Part shown: positions 53,213 through 59,881 of the stretch, piece by piece
How the letters are laid out: every line of letters begins with the position of its first letter
Position numbering within the stretch: position 1 is the stretch's first letter
NCBI RefSeq assembly: GCF_014650815.1
Contig: NZ_BMVR01000023.1
Location: 1 to 64,000, forward strand
Length of the DNA stretch: 64,000 nt
Direction: 5' to 3'
Source: Streptomyces flavofungini
GTDB taxonomy: Bacteria > Actinomycetota > Actinomycetes > Streptomycetales > Streptomycetaceae
Notes under the pieces: model-generated
Seen by the model: only the letters and a program-made list of their open reading frames with translations
What the model was told of the DNA's origin: nothing
Database searches by the model: none
Made by a program: the position numbers and the translations under genes

Positions 53213-53419
53213 TCAGACGGCGGTGTATTCGGCGGTGACAGGGCGATGCGGGGCAACGAGGTCACCGTTCGGCAGCAGCTCGCCGGTGTCGTCGAAGAGC
53301 AGGACGCCGTTGCACAGCAGGCTCCAACCCTGTTCCGGGTGGTGTGCCACCACGGCCGCGGCCTCCCGGTCAGAGGCCTCGGCCACCGGACAGGGCTGCT
53401 TGTGCGGACACCCGTACAT
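53213..53419 (-). CDS. DUF5999 family small protein
   Basis: A 68-residue protein: CPHKQPCPVAEASDREAAAV, then HPEQGWSLLCNGVLLFDDTG and ELLPNGDLVAPHRP. These blocks are the DUF5999 family, widespread in Streptomyces next to regulators and secondary-metabolism genes. Cys4 and Cys9 in CPHKQPC may bind metal. The gene lies 58 bases upstream of the EEP pair. Confidence 0.82.
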   Translation of the reverse strand: MYGCPHKQPCPVAEASDREAAAVVAHHPEQGWSLLCNGVLLFDDTGELLPNGDLVAPHRPVTAEYTAV

Positions 53420-53671
53420 GTGGTTCCTCCACGCTGATTGATTGGGAGTTGCGGGTGGCGGTCGCCGCTCGCCCCGCCGGTGCTGAGCGGCGACCGGGGC
53501 GCCTGCTGCGCGCGCCTTGTGAGCGCGTCGTCCCCATGCAGCAGCGCCGCGCCCTCGCGAGTCGACCTTCCGCTGCCGCGCCAACTCGGGGGAGAACGCG
53601 GAACGGAAGCGGGAGGGCCCATCGAGGGCCGTCCCAGGTGCGGCTAGGGCCGCAGGCAGGGACGACCGGCT

Positions 53672-53926
53672 TCAGAAGAGTCTTCTCAACGGCAAGGCGG
53701 AGAGACAGGCGACACCGGCGAGCACGCAGACGATGCCCACCACCAGCACGATCCGAGGCCCGTCCTCCTGCTTGCCCTTGGCCTCACCCGATGCAGCAGC
53801 GTCGCCGCCCGCGGCGGGTCCGACGGACTGCTGGCCGGGAGCCTCAGCCGAGTGTCGCCCTCGGCACTTCGGGCCGAACGTCACGAGAAGCCCGATCGCT
53901 GCCACGACGGCTAAGCCCACGATCAT
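53672..53926 (-). CDS. Small two-helix membrane protein
   Basis: An 84-residue protein with hydrophobic helices at about 2-17 (IVGLAVVAAIGLLVTF) and 59-79 (IVLVVGIVCVLAGVACLSAL). A polar, Gly/Ala-rich loop separates them. The ATG overlaps the stop of the preceding short gene (ATGA). No family recognised. Confidence 0.55.
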   Translation of the reverse strand: MIVGLAVVAAIGLLVTFGPKCRGRHSAEAPGQQSVGPAAGGDAAASGEAKGKQEDGPRIVLVVGIVCVLAGVACLSALPLRRLF

Positions 53927-54114
53927 GACGTCGCGCCTCCGCCCATCGCGAGGAACACCTCGGAGAGAACCCCAGCGACCGGGAGCCCGTCCAGATGGAT
54001 GCCCGCGACTCCGTTTCCGCGCGAGCTACTGCCACCGTGTCCCGGAGGGGCGTCAGCCTGCCTGGGCTCCGCTCGGGGTTTCGCGGGCCGGTCCCTGTCA
54101 GTGGGCTGGGACAT
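53923..54114 (-). CDS. Short hypothetical protein
   Basis: A 63-residue protein, MSQPTDRDRPAKPRAEPRQ then a Gly/Ser linker and GIHLDGLPVAGVLSEVFLAM. The polar first half and a hydrophobic end suggest a small regulatory or leader-like peptide. It is coupled by a 4-bp overlap to the membrane protein that follows. Function unknown; no family recognised. Confidence 0.5.
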   Translation of the reverse strand: MSQPTDRDRPAKPRAEPRQADAPPGHGGSSSRGNGVAGIHLDGLPVAGVLSEVFLAMGGGATS

Positions 54115-54202
54115 CGTGATCCTCCAGGTAGTCGTGACGTGCGAGGGAGGGGCGGTTGCAAGGCCGACGCCCCGAGCGGTCTCTCGGTCTGGGAGGTGTT
54201 TG

Positions 54203-54622
54203 TCAGGGGCCATCGGTGTCCACGAGCTCAAGGAGGTCCTGGACGGCGAGACCGAGGCGTCGAAGGTGCCCGCGCGCCGACGAGGGATCACCAGGCACGC
54301 CCTCGCCCATGACGAGCTCAGCGCGCCCGGCCAAGGCACTTGCGGAGGCCGTCGGCTGCCCGTCAGCCCGCTTCCTCACGATGGTCACGAGCTGAGGCAG
54401 GACTCTGCGCAGCCGAGACGTGAACTCGACAACCTCGCTTGGTACCGGCGGAAACGGGCCGAGCACCACATCGAGGTCGCCATAGACCGCGTCGAGGGCA
54501 TGGTCGTCCCTCAGCGCTTCCAAGACCCGTCCGAGCATTGCCCGGACGTCATCGGGATGTACGTAGGCAGGTGCCTCGGCTTCAGAGGGCACCGGGGTGT
54601 TCGCCAGCGTGTCCTGCTGCAT
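54203..54622 (-). CDS. DUF6415-like protein
   Basis: A 139-residue helical protein starting MQQDTLANTPVPSEAEAPAYV, with EVVEFTSRLRRVLPQLVTIV and LRRLGLAVQDLLELVD. The pattern matches DUF6415 proteins common in Streptomyces beside TPR regulators and natural-product genes. The ATG overlaps the last base of the HATPase gene stop (TGATG). An earlier in-frame start adds 13 residues with no support. Confidence 0.6.
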   Translation of the reverse strand: MQQDTLANTPVPSEAEAPAYVHPDDVRAMLGRVLEALRDDHALDAVYGDLDVVLGPFPPVPSEVVEFTSRLRRVLPQLVTIVRKRADGQPTASASALAGRAELVMGEGVPGDPSSARGHLRRLGLAVQDLLELVDTDGP

Positions 54623-55128
54623 CACGCGTTCTCCTTCGCCGACGAGATCGCAAGGGAGCACGAGAGCCAGTCGTCAGCCACTTGCAAGCCCGTCGTAAAC
54701 GCGTCCACGAGAGGCAGGCCACGGCCGTTCTCGTCGAGCGCGAGCGGGTCCGGCTCGTGGATACGGACGCCGTGAAGGTGGCCGCTGCGTACGGCGAACC
54801 GCACGCTGCCAGTGAAGAGGGCGAGGCGAACGTCGATGCTGCGACCGGTGCCGTGAAGGAGGGCGTTGGTGAGTAGTTCGGACAGCACCACATGTGCCAC
54901 ATCGAGCTCGGCCGCCGACCTCACACCCCAGGCGAGCAACGTAGAGACGCCCTCACGCCGGACCTCTCCCACCCACCGCAGGTCGCCCTCCGCCGGCATT
55001 GCACCCAGAGATACGGGCGTGCGCCTGCGGGTGAACTCAGCGCCGGCAAGGTACCGCGGTGGGGTGAGGGCGCCGGGCGCCGTCGCGTACTTGGCCTCCG
55101 CGCCATGTCCAGCCGCCAGCATCTCCAC
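54622..55128 (-). CDS. HATPase_c_2-type ATP-binding protein (anti-sigma-like)
   Basis: A 168-residue serine-kinase-like ATP-binding protein. The N-box is DVAHVVLSELLTNALLHGTG and the G-box DENGRGLPLVDAF. Such stand-alone domains are abundant in Streptomyces and often act with XRE-TPR regulators. The divergent gene 55464-56846 encodes such a regulator, so the pair may be a switch controlling the accessory cluster. Start at 55128 is a plausible choice, but a shorter start is possible. Confidence 0.75.
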   Translation of the reverse strand: MEMLAAGHGAEAKYATAPGALTPPRYLAGAEFTRRRTPVSLGAMPAEGDLRWVGEVRREGVSTLLAWGVRSAAELDVAHVVLSELLTNALLHGTGRSIDVRLALFTGSVRFAVRSGHLHGVRIHEPDPLALDENGRGLPLVDAFTTGLQVADDWLSCSLAISSAKENA

Positions 55129-55463
55129 ACCTTCTCTCGCGTGTCCATCAGGCCCGCTCCGAGGCCTTGTTGGCCTGCGCCAGTGTTGTGGCGCAGGAGC
55201 TCGGCGGCTTCGGACGGAACACCAGAAGTGATCGCGACATCAGCCGGGTTCGTGGTGACGGGACCGGCATGTCCGCGCTGCAAGATCAGAGGGTCCTCGC
55301 GAGGGGTGTCGCCAACAACCGTAAAAGTTCGCGGTTCACGGGAACCGGAAGTCTGGTTTCACGGTTCACCTGCAAAGCCGTGAAGAATCACGGTTCTTGG
55401 CGCAGTGTGTTGGCCTGCTTACTACGCTCTGTTGTGCGGTTGGGTTGGGAGGACGAGCGGGAT
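55129..55463. promoter_or_regulatory. Divergent control region with CGGTTC repeats
   Basis: Between the HATPase gene and the regulator lies cggttcacgggaaccg (55332-55347), a 6-4-6 inverted repeat. It is followed by further CGGTTC copies near 55362 and 55391 within ttcacggttcacc and atcacggttcttgg. These spaced copies look like an operator for the XRE-TPR regulator transcribed to the right. No convincing -10/-35 boxes could be fixed. Confidence 0.5.
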
Positions 55464-56846
55464 ATGGAACAGAGTTCGGCACCACACGGCCCGTCCTGTG
55501 CCCGGCGTATCCGGGAGAGCGGGACCGAGGCGGGGCACGGCGTAGAGCAGGTCGTCGCGGACATCCATCGGTGCTGCCAGGTCAGCCTGCTCCGCGCTCA
55601 ACGGCTCGCACGCGGATGGAGGCTGGCGGAAGCCGTCCTTCATCTGTGTGCTCTCGCGGAAGATCTCGGTATCGCCGCGCCCCGCACAGACGTTGAGCAG
55701 CTACGGCTCTGGGAGGTGGGGAGGCATCAACCACGGCTGGGCGCCGTCAACTTGCTGTGCCGCCTCTACCACTGCACGGTGCATGACCTCGGGTTGGCGA
55801 GCCCACATGGATCCTTGGCGCTCCCAGAGACCGGCGAACTGCGGGGGCCCGCGGCCCCATGTGTCGGCTTAGTCACCGCCGATCCACTCACCGACCGGGT
55901 TGATGCCGCCCGGCGCTCAGTGGACCGCATGCTCGCGCTGTCCAGCGTTAGTACGACCCAGATGGACCTGCTCGATGGGCGTATCTTGGACGCGCGACGG
56001 CAGTACCTCTACACCCCGCCCTCGCAGATGCTGCACGCGCTCCTTAACGAACTTGACGAGGTCAAGAGCCTGGCCATCGACCGGCAGCCCGCCGCTGTGC
56101 AAGGTCGGCTGTCAGAGATGACGGCGGTGCTGGCGACGCTGGTCGCAGACTCGCTGATGAAGCTGGGCAACCTCGCCTCGTCCCGCGCCTGGTACGACAC
56201 GGCACAAAGCGCAGCAGATGACAGCGGCAACGTGATGTTACGCGCCCGGGTGAGGGCGCAGCGCGCCATGCTGCCGTACTACTACGGGCCCCTGGAAGGG
56301 GCCGTCACCCTCGGCCGCGAGGCCCGGTTACTCTCGCGCGGCCGACCGACTTCAACGGCTTCCTTTGCCGCTGCGGCGGAGGCACGAGCACTCGCCCGAC
56401 AGGGCAATACCGCCGAGGCAGAATCCACCATCATCGTTGCTCAGCGGCTGTATGAGCAGTGTGAGCCTGGGGATCAGGACGACGCCTTCGCTTTCCCTGA
56501 ACGACGGATGCTCCTGTACATGAGCGGCGTGTACACGGCGATGGGGCGCAGCAGCCAGGCCAGGAAGGTGCAGGAACAGGCACTGGCCCTCTATCCGGCG
56601 CGTACGGGCATCGACCCGGCCCTCCTCCAGCTTGAGGCGGCGATCTGCTTGGCACTCGACCGCAGCCCATCCGAAGCATGCCAGCTTGCCGGAGCTGCCT
56701 TCTTGAAGGTTCCAGCCGGGCACCGGACGCACATTCTGGAGGAGCGCGCACGAGATGTGTTGGACGTCCTTCCACCAGGGATAAAGAGTGGGCGGGCCGC
56801 GAGGGAGCTCACGGAGATCCTTGCCTTGCCTACGGGACCGAGGTGA
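55464..56846 (+). CDS. XRE-type HTH/TPR regulator
   Basis: A 460-residue regulator. Residues about 40-110 form the DNA-binding part (LLRAQRLARGWRLAEAVLHL, then LRLWEVGRHQPRLGAVNLLC). The C-terminal two thirds are TPR-like helices (SSRAWYDTAQSAADDSGNVM, ALARQGNTAEAESTIIVAQR). The ATG at 55464 is preceded by GGACGAGCG; a longer frame upstream has no HTH similarity. It is probably the local regulator of the divergent accessory cluster. Confidence 0.8.
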   Translation: MEQSSAPHGPSCARRIRESGTEAGHGVEQVVADIHRCCQVSLLRAQRLARGWRLAEAVLHLCALAEDLGIAAPRTDVEQLRLWEVGRHQPRLGAVNLLCRLYHCTVHDLGLASPHGSLALPETGELRGPAAPCVGLVTADPLTDRVDAARRSVDRMLALSSVSTTQMDLLDGRILDARRQYLYTPPSQMLHALLNELDEVKSLAIDRQPAAVQGRLSEMTAVLATLVADSLMKLGNLASSRAWYDTAQSAADDSGNVMLRARVRAQRAMLPYYYGPLEGAVTLGREARLLSRGRPTSTASFAAAAEARALARQGNTAEAESTIIVAQRLYEQCEPGDQDDAFAFPERRMLLYMSGVYTAMGRSSQARKVQEQALALYPARTGIDPALLQLEAAICLALDRSPSEACQLAGAAFLKVPAGHRTHILEERARDVLDVLPPGIKSGRAARELTEILALPTGPR

Positions 56847-56879
56847 CAGGACCGCAACTTGTCGGCCAGCCTGAGCCCT

Positions 56880-57791
56880 ATGACAGCTCCAACGCCGGCA
56901 GCCCCCGGTGGTTTCGACGAGGCCGAACTCCATCACGTCCTGACACGCGCATGCGAGGCCGCAGGCCTCGGCAGCTCAAACGCCCATCTCCTTCGTGGAC
57001 ACACCAACGCCGTTGTCCTGCTGCACGATGAATCAGTCGTCGTGAAAGTCGCTCGCCGCGGTACACCAACTAGCAACGTCAGGCGGACTGTCGAGTTTGT
57101 GCAGTGGCTCATGGAATGCGGCTTTCCTACGGCGCCCCTGCACCCGGTACCGGACCAGCCCATTCTCGTGGACGGTCACGCTGTCACTTTCTGGACCTAC
57201 CTTCCGCAGCCCGACGGACTTCCTGTAGCCGCATCGCAGATTGCAAAGCCTCTCCTCACCCTGCACACCCTGCCTGCCCCTCCCGTCGACCTTCCGCACC
57301 ACGACAACCTCCGTGCGATTCGTGCCTCCCTATCGGCTATCACGGCGTTGCCCATCTCGACGCTGAAATTTCTTCGCAGCCGCGCCGACCAGCTCGAAGG
57401 AGAACTAGGGCGGGTGCGGTTCGCTTTGCCCGAAGGTGTCCTTCAGGGGGACCCGCAGCACCGGAATGCCCTCCGCCATGGGGGAGAAGCAGTGCTCTGC
57501 GACTGGGACACCGTGGCCCAAGGCCATCCGGAGTGGGACCTCGTCACCATCGAGGTGCACTGCCGCCGCTTTGGGTACAGCGAATCCCACTACCAAGAAT
57601 TCGCCGCAGCCTACGGGTTCGACGTCACGACGTGGCCGGGTTACACGACCTTGCGGGACATCCGGGAGCTGCGCATGATCACCACCAACGCTCGCAAGGT
57701 CTGTCATGCTCCGGACAGCTTCTCCGAAGTGGAGCGCCGCGTTGAAGGGCTGCGGTCCGAAGACAGTGCGCTGCCTTGGCGCATCCTGTGA
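56880..57791 (+). CDS. Aminoglycoside-phosphotransferase-fold protein
   Basis: A 303-residue kinase-fold protein. The Lys region is SVVVKVARRG. The catalytic loop reads VLQGDPQHRNAL, where the Brenner His of HGDxxxxN is Gln, but the Asp and Asn remain. The metal motif is LCDWDTVAQGHPEWDL (DFD variant). Substrates of such proteins are diverse. A TTG at 56859 with AGGA upstream could add 7 residues. It starts 33 bases after the regulator stop and is likely in the same transcript. Confidence 0.8.
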   Translation: MTAPTPAAPGGFDEAELHHVLTRACEAAGLGSSNAHLLRGHTNAVVLLHDESVVVKVARRGTPTSNVRRTVEFVQWLMECGFPTAPLHPVPDQPILVDGHAVTFWTYLPQPDGLPVAASQIAKPLLTLHTLPAPPVDLPHHDNLRAIRASLSAITALPISTLKFLRSRADQLEGELGRVRFALPEGVLQGDPQHRNALRHGGEAVLCDWDTVAQGHPEWDLVTIEVHCRRFGYSESHYQEFAAAYGFDVTTWPGYTTLRDIRELRMITTNARKVCHAPDSFSEVERRVEGLRSEDSALPWRIL

Positions 57792-57961
57792 GCTACTTCC
57801 GTCCGCCGGTCAGGGCCGTGCGGATGCGCTGCTCGTAGGCCGGGCAAGAAAAGGCGCCTGATTTCTGACGTCGTCAACGACCTTCCAGTCCTCAAGGACG
57901 AGGAGTGAACTGGCGCTCTACAATCAGTGGTTGATTAGTTGTCAGCGGCGGGGAGGCCGAT

Positions 57962-58483
57962 GTGGAGACACCGCGCACGGACCCTGAGGCCATCAAGCCG
58001 CGCCCCGACTACCCACCCAAGACGCCCCCGCCGCCTAAGAAGCCGCCGTCTCCGCCGCCGCCACAAACACAGGGAGCCGCGGACGTACCGGTGCGACTGC
58101 AAGCCTTCCGGGGTCGGAGGGTGATGGCGAACCGGCAAGGCGCAGCCTGGTCTTTGGAATGCCAACCCTGGGCGGGTAAGAAGGCCGTCGCCGTGGTGAC
58201 TGAACGGCTCACCCAGTGGGGCCTGCGTGGCCCCAAGACCTTGGACGAAGTGGTGCGCTTTCTCGTCGCCACCGTGGTGCAGGATGGCGGTCGCAACGTG
58301 AGCCTCCACCTCGCTGAGCAGAATCGGCAAGCCCTGATCATGGCCCTCAGCCACCGGCCACGACCCGCCGAACGCGGCGGCACCGTCCTGCCCCGGCTGC
58401 ACGAGCTGGGGGCCGTGAGCTGCGGCACCGAGGTAACCGACGATGGCCGCCAAGTCTGGGCCGTCCTCGACCTAGTCTTCTGA
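57962..58483 (+). CDS. Hypothetical protein with proline-rich N-terminus
   Basis: A 173-residue protein. A Pro/Lys tract (DYPPKTPPPPKKPPSPPPPQ) is followed by a compact domain (SLECQPWAGKKAVAVVTERL, then VRFLVATVVQDGGRNVSLHL). The domain resembles the short stand-alone regulatory proteins found with TPR regulators in Streptomyces. The GTG at 57962 has GGGGAGG at a good distance. Function unknown. Confidence 0.6.
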   Translation: METPRTDPEAIKPRPDYPPKTPPPPKKPPSPPPPQTQGAADVPVRLQAFRGRRVMANRQGAAWSLECQPWAGKKAVAVVTERLTQWGLRGPKTLDEVVRFLVATVVQDGGRNVSLHLAEQNRQALIMALSHRPRPAERGGTVLPRLHELGAVSCGTEVTDDGRQVWAVLDLVF

Positions 58484-58693
58484 AGCAGGATCCCGAGGCC
58501 AGATGACTGGCTGTAGTGTGGCCCGCGGCGGCTCTGCTCCGGCTCACCAAGAGCGCCTTCGGAGCCACACTCCAGCTGCATGATCACACCCACGACGGGC
58601 GAAGGCCGGGACCGCGACGGCCGTGCTCACTGACACATCGATGACAAATCATGCGGACAGTGCCACTTCTAATCGGAACCTACACGAGCCTCA

Positions 58694-59881
58694 TCACAGA
58701 AGCCTTGCGCCTCCCGCGTAGCCAGGCATGGCGTCCACGGCGTCCAGGCGGACCACGGTCCCGGGCCGGGCGGCGTTGATCATCTGGCCGTTCCCGGCGT
58801 ATATCCCGACGTGGTAGATGGTGGCGTCACGTCTGGGGGCGTAGCCGAAGAACACCAAGTCGCCCGGCCGCAGCGCCCTTTTCCCGCGGCTCACCGGGAT
58901 GCGCTGGCCCCGGCTCGCCTGGGCCGAAGCGATCCGCGGCAGCGTGATGCCGACGCGGGCGAACGCGTACGTCGTCAGGCCCGAGCAGTCAAAACCCCGG
59001 ATTCGGGCGCCGGATTTCCCGCTGGGTGAGCAGCAGTGGCCCAGGCTGCGCCCGCGCGGGCCTCCGCCGCCCCAGGAGTAGGGCGCGCCGCGCTGCGAGA
59101 GCGCCGCAGAGAGCACCTTTCTGGCTTTGCCGGACAGGCCCGACAGATCGACGCTCGTGGTGGAGCGCTTCGCCGCAGACCGGTACTGCGAGATCCAGTT
59201 GCTGACATGGCTCACGTAGGACCCGGAGCGGTTGTACTGGAAGATCGCTGAGCGCAGTTGGGAGGTCTGGGTCAGGTCGCGGCCGCGGCCGCACAGATAC
59301 ACCGCCGCCCCCAGCGCGGCGTCGAAGGCGTTGTGCGGGTCGCGTTCCTTGTCGCCGTTGCCGTCCCGGCCCTGCGACGTCCAGGTGGAGGGCAGGAACT
59401 GGAAGGGGCCCACGGCGCGCTCGCTGTCCGCGGTGCCGTCCCATTTCCCGCCGTCGGTGTCGGGGAAGACGGTGGTGCTGCCGCCCTGTCCGGAGCCGTT
59501 GAGCACCACGCCCAGGATCTTCGGACGGATGTCGCCGTCGTTGGCGATGGTGCGGCCGGCGGCATGGTTGGACTCGACTTTCGCGATCCCGGCGAGCACG
59601 GGCCAGGCCATGCCGCGGCACTTGGGCACATGCCGGCCGATCAGCCGGGAGGCGTTCTTGTAGGCGGCGAGCATGGTCGGCGGGATGTCGGCCGCGCTGC
59701 CGCCCTCGGCCCATCCGGTGTCCGGCTCGTCGTCGTAACCGGTGGTGAGGAGGGCGCCGGCGGACAGGATCCCGGAGATCGGGGCGGCGCAGCCAGCGAC
59801 GATGGCAAGCAGCAGCACCAGCAGGCACCCCCGCTTCGTTCGGCGCCTGCGCGGCCGCGCGGCACGGCGAGTTGCTCTCAT
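58694..59881 (-). CDS. Lytic transglycosylase-NlpC/P60 cell-wall hydrolase of a conjugation locus
   Basis: A 395-residue exported two-domain wall hydrolase. A basic N-terminus and hydrophobic segment (LLVLLLAIVAGCAAPISGI) anchor it. The transglycosylase domain has catalytic Glu in LAGIAKVESNHAAG and AVGPFQFLPSTW. The NlpC/P60 domain has Cys in GFDCSGLTTYAF and His in IYHVGIYAGN. It opens the wall for transfer machinery. Its start overlaps the stop of the TrbL-like gene by 4 bp. Confidence 0.88.
   Translation of the reverse strand: MRATRRAARPRRRRTKRGCLLVLLLAIVAGCAAPISGILSAGALLTTGYDDEPDTGWAEGGSAADIPPTMLAAYKNASRLIGRHVPKCRGMAWPVLAGIAKVESNHAAGRTIANDGDIRPKILGVVLNGSGQGGSTTVFPDTDGGKWDGTADSERAVGPFQFLPSTWTSQGRDGNGDKERDPHNAFDAALGAAVYLCGRGRDLTQTSQLRSAIFQYNRSGSYVSHVSNWISQYRSAAKRSTTSVDLSGLSGKARKVLSAALSQRGAPYSWGGGGPRGRSLGHCCSPSGKSGARIRGFDCSGLTTYAFARVGITLPRIASAQASRGQRIPVSRGKRALRPGDLVFFGYAPRRDATIYHVGIYAGNGQMINAARPGTVVRLDAVDAMPGYAGGARLL

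Noticed and set aside
55397..55696. Alternative plus-strand start region for the TPR regulator
   Set aside because: A different frame from the helix-turn-helix domain; the ATG at 55464 is in frame with the regulator.
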